From: Pseudomonas nitroreducens NBRC 12694
GTDB taxonomy: Bacteria; Pseudomonadota; Gammaproteobacteria; Pseudomonadales; Pseudomonadaceae
Assembly: GCF_002091755.1 (NCBI RefSeq)
Contig: NZ_BDAI01000003.1
Span: 310,001-374,000 of the forward strand
Direction: 5' to 3'
DNA length: 64,000 nt
Part shown: one piece after another, positions 1 through 9,191 of the stretch
How the letters are laid out: each line of letters starts with the position of its first letter
Numbering within the stretch: position 1 is the first letter of the stretch
The notes under the pieces: generated by a model
Told to the model about the DNA's origin: nothing
The model's input: the letters and a program-made list of their open reading frames with translations, nothing else
Database searches by the model: none
Made by a program: the position numbers and the translations under genes

Positions 1-1
1 C

Positions 2-178
2 GGCGAGATGGTGGTCTGTGTGGATCAGCAGGGGCGCGAAATCGCTCGCGGGCTGGCGAACTACAGTGCACTTGAGGCGCAGAAGATCATTGGCCAGCCG
101 ACCGATGCCATCGAGGGCCTGCTGGGCTATGTCGATGGGCCGGAGCTGGTGCACCGCGACAACCTGGTTCTGGTCTGA
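2..178 (+). CDS. proB: glutamate 5-kinase, C-terminal fragment (5' end outside window)
   Basis: The last 58 residues of an open frame that enters from the left edge. Glutamate 5-kinase phosphorylates glutamate in the first step of proline synthesis. Only the C-terminal RNA-binding-like PUA domain is visible; its end reads GYVDGPELVHRDNLVLV, typical of pseudomonad ProB. The kinase domain cannot be checked here. The call also leans on context: creA and rpsT follow, as in P. aeruginosa. Confidence 0.8.
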   Translation, partial: GEMVVCVDQQGREIARGLANYSALEAQKIIGQPTDAIEGLLGYVDGPELVHRDNLVLV

Positions 179-189
179 GGGGTACTCGC

Positions 190-645
190 ATGCGCAAGGG
201 ATTGATCGCTGCATTGCTGTTGTTGCCGGCATTGGCTCGGGCCGATGTGATCGGTGAAGTGTCCACCGTCTTCAAGTGGGTTGGGCCGAACGACAAGATA
301 GTCGTCGAGGCTTTCGATGATCCGAAGGTGGCGGGCGTCAGCTGTTACCTGTCGCGCGCCAAGACCGGCGGTGTGAAGGGTGGGCTGGGTTTGGCGGAGG
401 ATCGCGCCGAAGCGTCGATCTCCTGTCGTCAAGTCGGGCCGATCCGATTCTCTGGTGAGCTGAAGGATGGCGAAGTGGTCTTCCAGCAGCGCACGTCCCT
501 GGTGTTCAAGACCATGCAGGTGGTGCGTTTCTTCGACAGGAAGCGCAATGCGCTGGTCTATCTGGTCTACAGCGACCGCGTCATCGAGGGCAGTCCGCAG
601 AATGCGGTGACGGCGATTCCGATTATGCCGTGGCCTGAAAAGTAA
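190..645 (+). CDS. creA: CreA family protein
   Basis: A 151-residue protein with an N-terminal signal peptide (hydrophobic core about residues 5-17, cleavage likely after ALARA). The rest matches the small CreA family of periplasmic proteins, with the conserved GEVSTVFKWVGPNDKI region, paired cysteines around residues 55 and 82, and a FKTMQVVRFFD motif. The molecular function of the family is unknown. It starts 12 bases after proB and may be cotranscribed with it; a hairpin with a T-run follows the stop. The family assignment is firm, the role is open. Confidence 0.85.
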   Translation: MRKGLIAALLLLPALARADVIGEVSTVFKWVGPNDKIVVEAFDDPKVAGVSCYLSRAKTGGVKGGLGLAEDRAEASISCRQVGPIRFSGELKDGEVVFQQRTSLVFKTMQVVRFFDRKRNALVYLVYSDRVIEGSPQNAVTAIPIMPWPEK

Positions 646-652
646 GACGAAG

Positions 653-680
653 AAGGGCGGATTGACCGCCCTTTCTTTTT
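653..680 (+). terminator. rho-independent terminator after creA
   Basis: An eight-base stem (AAGGGCGG / CCGCCCTT) with a five-base loop is followed by a T-rich run, 8 bases after the creA stop. Confidence 0.8.
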
Positions 681-734
681 GCCCGCAGAAAGTGCACCTG
701 TGGATAAGTTCTCAATAGGCAAATCGCAGGCAAT

Positions 735-761
735 AAAAAACCGGCCCTGGGGCCGGTTTTT
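735..761 (-). terminator. rho-independent terminator of rpsT
   Basis: The stem CCGGCC/GGCCGG with loop CTGG is flanked by A and T runs, just downstream of the leftward rpsT stop. Symmetry would let it also stop read-through from creA. Confidence 0.85.
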
Positions 762-775
762 CAAGAACGGAACGC

Positions 776-1045
776 TTACGCGGTGGCCAGGGCCTTCACG
801 TGGGCGTTCAGGCGGCTCTTGTGGCGAGCGGCCTTGTTCTTGTGGATGATGCCTTTGTCGGCCATGCGGTCGATGACCGGTACGGCAGCAACCAGAGCGG
901 CCTGGGCCTTCGGCAGGTCCTTGGCGTCGACTGCTTTGACTACGTTCTTGATGTAGGTACGAACCATGGAACGCAGGCTGGCGTTGTGGCTGCGACGCTT
1001 CTCAGCCTGTTTGGCGCGTTTTTTGGCGGAAGGTGTGTTGGCCAC
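776..1045 (-). CDS. rpsT: 30S ribosomal protein S20
   Basis: An 89-residue, very basic protein that binds 16S rRNA in the small subunit. It opens with MANTPSAKKRAKQAEKRR and has the family's HNASLRSMVRTYIK and IHKNKAARHKSRLN segments; the length is normal for S20. A GGAG ribosome site lies just upstream of the ATG. It stands alone on the minus strand, divergent from murJ, with its own terminator. S20 is often autoregulated at translation, which this sequence cannot show. Confidence 0.98.
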   Translation of the reverse strand: MANTPSAKKRAKQAEKRRSHNASLRSMVRTYIKNVVKAVDAKDLPKAQAALVAAVPVIDRMADKGIIHKNKAARHKSRLNAHVKALATA

Positions 1046-1298
1046 CGTCGAGCTCCTCGAAAAAAACTTGGGATGTTGCGAATAAATTAAGGCCGCGAAT
1101 AATGCCGTTGCATCAAGGCCTTGTCAAGGGTATGAGCCGCCTCCGACGAGTGGTGCGACAGGTGCACGCTCTCCGGCGGATGGGGTGATTTATTCGCCCC
1201 GCGGCCCTACACTGCTGCGCTTCGCCTGGCAGTCGAGCAATCGCTCTAGGCCAGGGCTGCACCCTGCAGGGTCGGCCATTCTACCAGTTCTGGACGCT

Positions 1299-2837
1299 AT
1301 GAACCTACTCAAGTCGCTGGCCGCGGTCAGCTCGATGACCATGATCTCGCGGGTGCTCGGCTTCGTGCGCGACACGATCGTCGCCCGCATGTTCGGCGCC
1401 GGCATGGCCACCGACGCCTTCTTCGTCGCCTTCAAGCTGCCCAACCTGCTGCGCCGCATTTTCGCCGAAGGGGCGTTCTCCCAGGCTTTCGTGCCGATCC
1501 TGGCGGAGTACAAAACCCAGCAGGGCGAGGAGGCGACGCGCACCTTCATCGCCTATGTATCCGGCCTGCTGACCCTGATCCTCGCGCTGGTCACTGCGCT
1601 GGGCATGCTCGCTGCGCCCTGGGTGATCTGGGTGACGGCGCCCGGCTTCGTCGATTCGCCGGAGAAGTTCGAACTCACCAGCTCCCTGCTGCGGGTGACC
1701 TTTCCTTATATCCTGCTGATCTCGCTGGCCTCGCTGGCGGGGGCAATCCTCAATACCTGGAACCGTTTCTCGGTGCCGGCCTTCGTGCCGACGCTGCTGA
1801 ACGTCAGCATGATCCTGTTCGCGCTGTTCCTGACGCCTTACTTCGACCCGCCGATCATGGCGCTGGGTTGGGCGGTGCTGGCCGGCGGCCTGGCGCAGTT
1901 GCTCTACCAGCTGCCGCACCTGAAGAAGATCGGCATGCTCGTGCTGCCGCGCATCAATCTGCGCGATTCCGGCGTCTGGCGTGTGCTCAAGCAGATGGGG
2001 CCGGCGATCCTTGGTGTCTCGGTCAGCCAGATTTCGCTGATCATCAACACCATCTTCGCCTCGTTCCTGGTCGCAGGCTCCGTGTCCTGGATGTACTACG
2101 CGGACCGCCTGATGGAGCTGCCGTCCGGGGTTCTCGGCGTGGCGCTGGGCACCATCCTGCTGCCGTCGCTGGCCAAGACCTACGCCAGCGACGATCGTCA
2201 TGAATATTCGCGGCTGATGGATTGGGGCCTGCGCCTGTGCTTCCTGCTGGTGCTGCCGTGCTCCCTGGCCCTGGCGGTGATCGCCGAGCCGCTGACCGTC
2301 GCGCTGTTCCAGTACGGCAAGTTCAGCGCCCACGATGCCCTGATGACCCAGCGTGCGCTGATCGCCTATGCGGTCGGTCTGCTCGGCATCATCCTGGTGA
2401 AGGTCCTGGCCCCGGGCTTCTACGCGCGGCAGAACATCAAGACGCCGGTGAAGATCGCGCTGTTCACCCTGGTTTCCACCCAGCTGATGAACCTGGTGTT
2501 TATCGGTCCGCTCAAGCATGCGGGTCTGGCGCTGGCGATCAGCCTCGCGGCCTGCCTGAACGCCGGCCTGCTTTATTGGCAGTTGCGCAAGCACCAGCTG
2601 TTCGATCCGCAGCCGGGCTGGGGCAAGTTCATCGCCAAATTAGTCCTATCTGTACTGGTGATGTGTGCGGTGCTGATGGGCATGATGCACTTCATGCCGG
2701 CCTGGGATCAGGGGGGGATGCCGATTCGCCTGGTGCGCCTGGGTGCGCTGGTGGTGGCCGGTGTGGTCGCCTATTTCGGTATGCTCGCGCTCCTGGGCTT
2801 CCGCCTGCGGGACTTCTCCCGCCGCGCGGTGCTGTAA
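1299..2837 (+). CDS. murJ: lipid II flippase MurJ (MviN)
   Basis: A 512-residue polytopic inner-membrane protein of the MOP superfamily that moves lipid II across the membrane for peptidoglycan synthesis. The sequence opens MNLLKSLAAVSSMTMISRVLG and has conserved RDTIVARMFGAG and FKLPNLLRRIFAEGAFSQAFVP blocks; about 14 hydrophobic segments run to the end. The frame stays open another 38 codons upstream, but that stretch is arginine-rich and unlike the family, so the ATG before NLLKSL is chosen. ribF, ileS and lspA follow, as in P. aeruginosa. Confidence 0.96.
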   Translation: MNLLKSLAAVSSMTMISRVLGFVRDTIVARMFGAGMATDAFFVAFKLPNLLRRIFAEGAFSQAFVPILAEYKTQQGEEATRTFIAYVSGLLTLILALVTALGMLAAPWVIWVTAPGFVDSPEKFELTSSLLRVTFPYILLISLASLAGAILNTWNRFSVPAFVPTLLNVSMILFALFLTPYFDPPIMALGWAVLAGGLAQLLYQLPHLKKIGMLVLPRINLRDSGVWRVLKQMGPAILGVSVSQISLIINTIFASFLVAGSVSWMYYADRLMELPSGVLGVALGTILLPSLAKTYASDDRHEYSRLMDWGLRLCFLLVLPCSLALAVIAEPLTVALFQYGKFSAHDALMTQRALIAYAVGLLGIILVKVLAPGFYARQNIKTPVKIALFTLVSTQLMNLVFIGPLKHAGLALAISLAACLNAGLLYWQLRKHQLFDPQPGWGKFIAKLVLSVLVMCAVLMGMMHFMPAWDQGGMPIRLVRLGALVVAGVVAYFGMLALLGFRLRDFSRRAVL

Positions 2838-2943
2838 CCTTCGCCAGGCAAAGCATTGCATCGGTTTGCGGCGACGGCATTTTGCCTGTCGCATGGCAAC
2901 GGGTGCAGGTATAATCGACCACTTTCTGAGCAATACGCGCGCT

Positions 2944-3882
2944 ATGCAGCTGCTTCGAGGCCTTCACAACCTGCGGCCCCTGTCCGGGGGCTGTGTCGCC
3001 ACCATCGGTAACTTCGACGGCGTCCATCTTGGCCACCAGGCGATCCTGGGGCGTCTGCGCGAGCGTTCGCTGGAGCTGGGCGTACCCAGCTGCGTGGTGA
3101 TCTTCGAGCCGCAGCCGCGCGAGTACTTCGCACCCGATGCCGCGCCGGTACGCCTGAGCCGCCTGCGCGAGAAGCTCGAATTGCTGCGTCAGTACGGCGT
3201 CGATTTCGTGCTATGCCTGGCCTTCAATCTCCGCCTGCGCGAGCTGTCGGCCGCCGAGTTCGTTCGCCAGGTGCTGGTGGAAGGCCTGCAGGTCCGCCAT
3301 CTGGAAGTGGGCGACGATTTCCGCTTCGGCTGCGATCGTTCCGGCGACTTCGCCTTCCTGGTCAACGCCAGCGCGGAGCAGGGCTTCACGGTCGAGGCCG
3401 CGACCACGGTGGAAGTCGACGGCATGCGCGTGAGCAGTTCGCGTATCCGCAAGGACCTGGCCGACGGCGACCTGCACATGGTCGAACGCCTGCTGGGTCG
3501 CCCGTATCGCCTGAGCGGCCGCGTGCTGCACGGGCAGAAGCTGGGGCGCACCCTGGGCTCGCCCACTGCGAACATCCAGCTCAAGCGCCGCAAGGCGCCG
3601 CTCAATGGCGTCTACCTGGTCAGCACTCTCGTGGCTGGCCAGCGTCGCAACGGGGTTGCCAACATCGGCACCCGGCCGTCCGTGAATGGCGACGGTCGGC
3701 CCCATCTGGAAGTGCATCTGCTGGATTTCGCCGGCGATCTGTACGGCCAGCACCTGGATATTACGTTCCACCAGAAGCTGCGTGATGAGCAGCGTTTCGC
3801 CTCGCTCGAGGCGCTCAAGGCGGCCATCCTCGCCGACATCGCCGCCGCCCGAGCCTACTGGCTGGGCCAACCGCTTGATTGA
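2944..3882 (+). CDS. ribF: bifunctional riboflavin kinase / FAD synthetase
   Basis: A 312-residue enzyme that converts riboflavin to FMN and then FAD. The N-terminal nucleotidyltransferase domain shows GNFDGVHLGHQ (residues about 20-30), FEPQPREYF and SSSRIRKDL. The C-terminal flavokinase domain has GRTLGSPTANI and NGVYLV, followed by IGTRPSVNG. The chosen ATG gives the usual start MQLLRGLHNL; upstream in-frame sequence overlaps the murJ end and is not family-like. It lies 21 bases before ileS and probably belongs to the same operon. Confidence 0.97.
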   Translation: MQLLRGLHNLRPLSGGCVATIGNFDGVHLGHQAILGRLRERSLELGVPSCVVIFEPQPREYFAPDAAPVRLSRLREKLELLRQYGVDFVLCLAFNLRLRELSAAEFVRQVLVEGLQVRHLEVGDDFRFGCDRSGDFAFLVNASAEQGFTVEAATTVEVDGMRVSSSRIRKDLADGDLHMVERLLGRPYRLSGRVLHGQKLGRTLGSPTANIQLKRRKAPLNGVYLVSTLVAGQRRNGVANIGTRPSVNGDGRPHLEVHLLDFAGDLYGQHLDITFHQKLRDEQRFASLEALKAAILADIAAARAYWLGQPLD

Positions 3883-3903
3883 AGATCCTGAACAGGCCCT
3901 GAG

Positions 3904-6738
3904 ATGACCGATTACAAAGCCACTCTGAACCTTCCCGAAACCGACTTCCCGATGAAAGCCGGCCTGCCGCAGCGCGAGCCGCAAACTCTCAAGCTCTGGA
4001 ACGACATTGGCCTGTACCAGCAGCTGCGGAAGATTGGCGAAGGTCGCCCGAAATTCATCCTGCACGATGGCCCGCCCTACGCCAATGGCAGCATCCATAT
4101 CGGTCACGCGGTCAACAAGATTCTCAAGGACATCATCGTCCGCTCTAAGACCCTGGCTGGCTACGACGCCCCTTATGTGCCGGGCTGGGACTGCCACGGC
4201 CTGCCGATCGAGCACAAGGTCGAGACCACCCACGGCAAGAACCTGCCGGCGGACAAGACCCGCGAGCTGTGCCGCGAATATGCTGCCGAGCAGATCGAAG
4301 GGCAAAAGGCCGACTTCATCCGCCTGGGTGTGCTGGGTGATTGGGACAATCCCTACAAGACCATGAACTTCTCCAACGAGGCCGGTGAAATCCGCGCGCT
4401 CGCCGAGATGGTCAAGCAGGGCTTCGTGTTCAAGGGCCTGAAGCCGGTGAACTGGTGCTTCGACTGCGGCTCCGCCCTGGCTGAAGCTGAGGTTGAATAC
4501 GCCGACAAGAAGTCCGACGCCATCGACGTTGCCTTCCCGGTGGAAGACGAAGGCAAACTGGCCGCCGCCTTTGGTCTGGCCAGCCTGTCCAAGCCGGCCG
4601 CCATCGTCATCTGGACCACCACCCCCTGGACCATCCCGGCCAACCAGGCGCTGAACGTCCACCCCGAATTCACCTACGCGCTGGTCGATACCGGCGAGCG
4701 CCTGCTGGTGCTGGCCGAGGAGCTGGTCGAGTCCTGCCTGCAACGCTACGGCCTGGAAGGCAAGGTGATCGCCACCGCACAAGGCGAAGCGCTGGACCTG
4801 ATCCGCTTCCGCCACCCGTTCTACGAGCGCCTCTCGCCTGTCTACCTGGCCGAGTACGTCGAACTGGGCGCCGGCACCGGCGTGGTTCACTCCGCCCCGG
4901 CCTACGGTGAGGACGACTTCCGTACCTGCAAGCAGTACGGCATGAGTAATGACGACATCCTCAGCCCGGTGCAGAGCAACGGCGTGTACGTGGCCGACCT
5001 GCCGTTCTTCGGCGGCCAGTTCATCTGGAAGGCCAACCCGGCTATCGTCGCCAAGCTCGACGAAGTGGGCGCGCTGCTCAAGCACGCGGCCATCAACCAC
5101 AGCTACATGCACTGCTGGCGCCACAAAACCCCGCTGATCTACCGCGCCACCGCACAGTGGTTCGTTGGCATGGACAAGCAGCCGCAGACCGGCGCCACCC
5201 TGCGCGAGCGCGCGCTGGAAGCCATTACCGAAACCGAATTCGTGCCCACCTGGGGCCAGGCGCGCCTGCACGGCATGATCGCCGGCCGTCCGGACTGGTG
5301 CATCTCGCGTCAGCGCAACTGGGGCGTACCGATCCCGTTCTTCCTGCACAAGGCCACCGGCGAGCTGCACCCGCGCACCGTCGAGCTGATGGAAGAAGTT
5401 GCCCTGCGCGTGGAGAAAGAGGGCATCGAAGCCTGGTTCAAACTCGATGCCGCCGAACTGCTGGGCGATGAGGCCGCGCAGTACGACAAGATCAACGACA
5501 CCCTGGACGTCTGGTTCGACTCCGGCACCACCCACTGGCACGTGCTGCGCGGCTCCCACGCCGAACTGGGCCACGCCAGTGGCCCGGCTGCCGACCTCTA
5601 CCTGGAAGGCTCCGACCAACACCGCGGCTGGTTCCATTCCTCGCTGCTGACCGGTTGCGCCATCGACGGCCATGCGCCGTACCGCCAGCTGCTGACCCAC
5701 GGCTTCACCGTGGACGAGTCCGGCCGCAAGATGTCCAAGTCCCTGGGCAACACCGTGGTGCCGCAGACCGTGATCGACAGCATGGGCGCCGACATCCTGC
5801 GCCTGTGGGTCGCGTCCACCGACTACTCGGGCGAGATCGCCGTTTCCCAGCAGATTCTCCAGCGCAGCGCCGACGCCTACCGTCGTATCCGCAATACCAC
5901 GCGCTTCCTGCTGTCCAACCTGTCCGGCTTCGACCCGGCCAAGGATCTGCTGCCCAATGACCAGCTGCTGGCCCTGGACCGCTGGGCCATCGATCGCGCG
6001 CTGCAGCTGCAACGCGAGCTGGAAGAGGCCTACCGCGACTACCGCTTCTGGAACGTCTACTCCAAGGTGCACAACTTCTGCGTGCAGGAGCTGGGCGGCT
6101 TCTACCTGGACATCATCAAGGACCGCCAGTACACCACCCAGGCGAACAGCGTTGCCCGCCGTTCCTGCCAGACCGCGCTGTTCCACATCGCCGAGGCCCT
6201 GGTGCGCTGGATCGCGCCGATCATGGCCTTCACCGCCGAGGAAATCTGGAGCTTCATGCCGGGCGAGCGCGCCGAGTCGGTGATGCTGACCACCTGGTAC
6301 GACGGCCTTTCGGAACTCCCGGCCGACGCCGAACTGGATCGCGCCTACTGGGACGAGGTCATGGCTGCCAAGGCCGCCGTGAACAAGGAACTGGAGAACC
6401 TGCGCAGCGCCAAGACCATTGGTGGCAACCTGCAGGCCGAGATCACCCTCTACGCCGAAGACTCCCTGGCCAAGCGTCTGGAGAAGCTGGGTAACGAGCT
6501 GCGCTTCGTGCTCATCACTTCCGCCGCCACTGTCGCGCCGCTGTCCACAGCGCCCGCCGATGCGGTAGCGAGTGAACTGCCGGGCCTGAAACTGCAGGTC
6601 GTGAAGTCCTCCCACGCCAAGTGCGGCCGTTGCTGGCACTTCCGCGCGGACGTCGGCAGCAATGCCGCGCACCCGGAACTGTGCGGCCGCTGCGTCGAGA
6701 ACATCGAAGGTGCCGGCGAGGTTCGTCACTATGCCTAA
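3904..6738 (+). CDS. ileS: isoleucyl-tRNA synthetase
   Basis: A 944-residue class I aminoacyl-tRNA synthetase that charges tRNA-Ile and edits valine. The HIGH signature is present as HIGHAVN, the KMSKS loop as KMSKSLGN, and the CP1 editing region begins with TTTPWTIPANQALN. The C-terminus has the zinc finger CGRCWHFR...CGRCVENI seen in bacterial type enzymes. Length and motifs are complete. The end overlaps the lspA start by 8 bases, pointing to translational coupling. Confidence 0.98.
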   Translation: MTDYKATLNLPETDFPMKAGLPQREPQTLKLWNDIGLYQQLRKIGEGRPKFILHDGPPYANGSIHIGHAVNKILKDIIVRSKTLAGYDAPYVPGWDCHGLPIEHKVETTHGKNLPADKTRELCREYAAEQIEGQKADFIRLGVLGDWDNPYKTMNFSNEAGEIRALAEMVKQGFVFKGLKPVNWCFDCGSALAEAEVEYADKKSDAIDVAFPVEDEGKLAAAFGLASLSKPAAIVIWTTTPWTIPANQALNVHPEFTYALVDTGERLLVLAEELVESCLQRYGLEGKVIATAQGEALDLIRFRHPFYERLSPVYLAEYVELGAGTGVVHSAPAYGEDDFRTCKQYGMSNDDILSPVQSNGVYVADLPFFGGQFIWKANPAIVAKLDEVGALLKHAAINHSYMHCWRHKTPLIYRATAQWFVGMDKQPQTGATLRERALEAITETEFVPTWGQARLHGMIAGRPDWCISRQRNWGVPIPFFLHKATGELHPRTVELMEEVALRVEKEGIEAWFKLDAAELLGDEAAQYDKINDTLDVWFDSGTTHWHVLRGSHAELGHASGPAADLYLEGSDQHRGWFHSSLLTGCAIDGHAPYRQLLTHGFTVDESGRKMSKSLGNTVVPQTVIDSMGADILRLWVASTDYSGEIAVSQQILQRSADAYRRIRNTTRFLLSNLSGFDPAKDLLPNDQLLALDRWAIDRALQLQRELEEAYRDYRFWNVYSKVHNFCVQELGGFYLDIIKDRQYTTQANSVARRSCQTALFHIAEALVRWIAPIMAFTAEEIWSFMPGERAESVMLTTWYDGLSELPADAELDRAYWDEVMAAKAAVNKELENLRSAKTIGGNLQAEITLYAEDSLAKRLEKLGNELRFVLITSAATVAPLSTAPADAVASELPGLKLQVVKSSHAKCGRCWHFRADVGSNAAHPELCGRCVENIEGAGEVRHYA

Positions 6739-7240
6739 CGCCGATCGCTTCGGTCGCCTGCCCTGGCTGTGGATTACCGTGCTGGTGTTCGTCCTGGATC
6801 AGCTCTCCAAGGCCTTCTTCCAGGCCGAGCTGAGCATGTACCAGCAGATCGTGGTTATCCCCGACCTGTTCAGCTGGACCCTGGCCTACAACACCGGTGC
6901 CGCGTTCAGCTTCCTGGCCGACAGTTCCGGCTGGCAGCGCTGGCTGTTCGCCCTGATCGCCATCGTGGTCAGCGTGGTGCTGCTGGTCTGGCTCAAGCGC
7001 TTGAAGCGCGGCGAGACCTGGCTGGCCATCGCCCTGGCGCTGGTGCTGGGCGGCGCGCTGGGCAACCTGTACGACCGCATGGTCCTGGGCCACGTGGTGG
7101 ACTTCATCCTCGTGCACTGGCAGGACCGCTGGCGCTTCCCGGCCTTCAACCTGGCCGACAGCGCCATCACCGTCGGCGCCATCATGCTGGCGCTGGACAT
7201 GTTCAAATCGAAGAATTCCGGAGAGACCGCCAATGGTTGA
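6731..7240 (+). CDS. lspA: lipoprotein signal peptidase (signal peptidase II)
   Basis: A 169-residue inner-membrane aspartyl protease that removes the signal peptide from prolipoproteins after lipidation. Four hydrophobic segments are visible. The catalytic aspartates sit in GNLYDRM and FNLADSAI, and the N-terminal FVLDQLSKAFF and YNTGAAFSFL motifs are typical. The ATG inside the ileS end gives the family's length; the frame is open further upstream only because ileS overlaps it. It overlaps fkpB by 8 bases. Substrates encoded here would include BamD and CyoA. Confidence 0.97.
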   Translation: MPNADRFGRLPWLWITVLVFVLDQLSKAFFQAELSMYQQIVVIPDLFSWTLAYNTGAAFSFLADSSGWQRWLFALIAIVVSVVLLVWLKRLKRGETWLAIALALVLGGALGNLYDRMVLGHVVDFILVHWQDRWRFPAFNLADSAITVGAIMLALDMFKSKNSGETANG

Positions 7241-7664
7241 TGTCCGTATTGGTGGTGATTCCCAGGTCACCCTGCATTTCGCCCTGAAGCTCGAAGACGG
7301 CAACGTCGTCGACAGCACCTTCGACAAGCAGCCGGCCACCTTCAAGGTCGGCGACGGCAACCTGCTGCCGGGCTTCGAGCAGGCGCTGTTTGGCCTGAAA
7401 GCTGGCGACAAGCGCACCCTGACCATCGAGCCGGAGAATGGCTTCGGCCAGCCGAACCCGGCCAATGTGCAGGTGATGCCGCGCGATCAGTTCCAGGACA
7501 TGGAACTGGCCGAAGGCCTGCTGGTGATCTTCAATGACGCCGCCAAGACCGAGCTGCCGGGTGTCGTCAAAGAGTTCGACGAACAGCACGTGACCATCGA
7601 CTTCAACCATCCGCTGGCCGGCAAAACGCTCGCCTTCGAAGTCGATATCATTGATGTGAAATAA
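7233..7664 (+). CDS. fkpB: FKBP-type peptidyl-prolyl isomerase (SlpA-like)
   Basis: A 143-residue cytoplasmic proline isomerase and chaperone of the SlpA/FkpB type. It has the FKBP core DGNVVDSTF...PATFKVGDGNLLPGFEQAL, an IF-domain insert (about residues 70-125), and the closing motif DFNHPLAGKTLAFEV. It overlaps lspA by 8 bases and precedes ispH, the standard gammaproteobacterial order. The specific client is unknown. Confidence 0.95.
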   Translation: MVDVRIGGDSQVTLHFALKLEDGNVVDSTFDKQPATFKVGDGNLLPGFEQALFGLKAGDKRTLTIEPENGFGQPNPANVQVMPRDQFQDMELAEGLLVIFNDAAKTELPGVVKEFDEQHVTIDFNHPLAGKTLAFEVDIIDVK

Positions 7665-7767
7665 GCCTGACCTTGCGGATGCCCCGGCTTCGAGGGGGGC
7701 GTCCGGCGCCAGGCGAAGAATTCCTACCGGCCCCTCGTGGGCCGGCTTGCGTAGCACCGAGGCCACC

Positions 7768-8712
7768 ATGCAAATCAAACTCGCCAATCCCCGCGGCTTC
7801 TGTGCCGGCGTCGACCGGGCGATCGAGATCGTCAACCGCGCCCTCGACGTCTTCGGCCCGCCGATCTACGTGCGCCATGAAGTGGTGCACAACAAGTTCG
7901 TGGTGGAGAACCTGCGCAACCGCGGCGCTGTGTTCGTCGAGGAGCTCGACCAGGTGCCGGACGACACCATCGTCATCTTCAGCGCCCACGGCGTTTCCCA
8001 GGCCGTGCGCAAGGAGGCTGAGAACCGCGGCCTGAAAGTCTTCGACGCCACCTGCCCGCTGGTGACCAAGGTGCACATGGAGGTCGTGCGCTACAGCCGC
8101 GACGGCCACGAGTGCATCCTGATCGGCCACGAAGGGCATCCGGAAGTGGAAGGCACGATGGGGCAGTACGACGCCTCCAACGGCGGCGCCATCTACCTGG
8201 TGGAAGACGAAGAAGACGTCGCTGCGCTGGAAGTGCGCAACCCCGAGGCGCTGCACTTCGTCACCCAGACCACCCTTTCGATGGACGATACCTCGAAGGT
8301 GATCGACGCCCTGCGCGCGAAATTTCCGCACATCCAGGGCCCGCGCAAGAACGACATCTGCTACGCCACCCAGAACCGCCAGGACGCGGTGAAGGAACTG
8401 GCCGACCAGTGCGACCTGGTGCTGGTGGTCGGCAGCCCGAACAGCTCCAACTCCAACCGCCTGCGCGAACTGGCGGAGCGCATGGGCACTCCCGGTTACC
8501 TGATCGACGGTGCGGAGGATATGCAGAAGGAGTGGTTCGATGGCGTGCAGCGCATCGGTATCACCGCCGGCGCTTCGGCCCCGGAAGTACTGGTGCGCGG
8601 CGTTATCCAGCAATTGCGCGATTGGGGGGCGGAAGCCGAGGTGGAACTGGATGGGCGGGAGGAGAACATTACGTTCTCGATGCCCAAGGAGTTGCGGGTC
8701 AAGGCCCTTTAA
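7768..8712 (+). CDS. ispH: 4-hydroxy-3-methylbut-2-enyl diphosphate reductase
   Basis: A 314-residue iron-sulfur enzyme that makes IPP and DMAPP in the last step of the MEP isoprenoid pathway. The three cluster cysteines appear in GFCAGVDRAI, DATCPLV and ICYATQNRQ, and the substrate-binding FSAHGVS and SPNSSNSNRL motifs are present. The ATG giving MQIKLANPRGFC matches the family start; a seven-residue upstream extension is rejected. The gap from fkpB holds a GC hairpin (7727-7745) without a T-run, so cotranscription is possible. Confidence 0.98.
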   Translation: MQIKLANPRGFCAGVDRAIEIVNRALDVFGPPIYVRHEVVHNKFVVENLRNRGAVFVEELDQVPDDTIVIFSAHGVSQAVRKEAENRGLKVFDATCPLVTKVHMEVVRYSRDGHECILIGHEGHPEVEGTMGQYDASNGGAIYLVEDEEDVAALEVRNPEALHFVTQTTLSMDDTSKVIDALRAKFPHIQGPRKNDICYATQNRQDAVKELADQCDLVLVVGSPNSSNSNRLRELAERMGTPGYLIDGAEDMQKEWFDGVQRIGITAGASAPEVLVRGVIQQLRDWGAEAEVELDGREENITFSMPKELRVKAL

Positions 8713-8728
8713 GTCAGTGCTGCTATAG

Positions 8729-8760
8729 AAAAAAGCCCGATCAGGTGATCGGGCTTTTTT
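8729..8760. terminator. bidirectional terminator between ispH and pilE
   Basis: The nine-base stem GCCCGATCA/TGATCGGGC is flanked by an A-run and a T-run, so it can serve both converging transcripts (ispH rightward, pilE leftward). Confidence 0.9.
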
Positions 8761-8786
8761 GTGCCTGGCTTGCCGGCAGGGCGCGT

Positions 8787-9191
8787 TCAGCGCCAGCAGT
8801 CGGCAACGGTCAGACGGCCCGTAATGGCGCGGAGGCCGTCCTGGTCCAGTGTGTACGTGGCACAGTCCCGGTCGGCGGCCTGCTTGTTGATGGGGACCGC
8901 GCTGAGGGTATAGGTAGTGTTGCTGGGGCGCGCGATCTGTAACTGGTAAACATTACTGCGGGAGTTGGCCGATGCCAGGCCCAGTTGCGCCGTCGTGGTG
9001 GCGTACTGGTTGTTCTGGCTGAAGAAACGTTCCTGGCGAGCTGCCGCGTCGGTGAGCAACGCCTGGCCTTCGGCGCGGTTGTTACGGGTGATATAGCTCT
9101 GGTAGCCGGGCACCGCGAAGGCCGCGAGAATGGAGATGATGACCAGTACAATCATCATCTCGATCAGAGTGAAACCATTGCTGCGCTTCAT
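8787..9191 (-). CDS. pilE: type IV minor pilin PilE
   Basis: A 134-residue pilin-like protein with a short basic leader and the type III signal NGFTLIEMMIVLVIISILAAF, cleaved by PilD before the phenylalanine. The hydrophobic helix and the glutamate at mature position 5 are intact. C-terminal cysteines near residues 109 and 132 could form a disulfide. It is the last gene of the leftward fimU-pilE operon and overlaps pilY2 by 4 bases. In P. aeruginosa PilE is a minor pilin that connects the tip complex to PilA. Confidence 0.93.
   Translation of the reverse strand: MKRSNGFTLIEMMIVLVIISILAAFAVPGYQSYITRNNRAEGQALLTDAAARQERFFSQNNQYATTTAQLGLASANSRSNVYQLQIARPSNTTYTLSAVPINKQAADRDCATYTLDQDGLRAITGRLTVADCWR

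Noticed and set aside
1185..1298. In-frame N-terminal extension of MurJ by 38 residues
   Set aside because: The extension is Arg/Pro-rich, unlike the membrane family, and MNLLKSLAAVSS is the known family start.
3211..6729. 1172-residue open frame antisense to ileS
   Set aside because: It mirrors a well-identified gene in the reverse strand, has repetitive Gly/Val/Ala/Gln content typical of high-GC shadows, and no family similarity.
7727..7745. Terminator between fkpB and ispH
   Set aside because: The 7-bp GC hairpin has no T-run on either strand, so termination is not supported.
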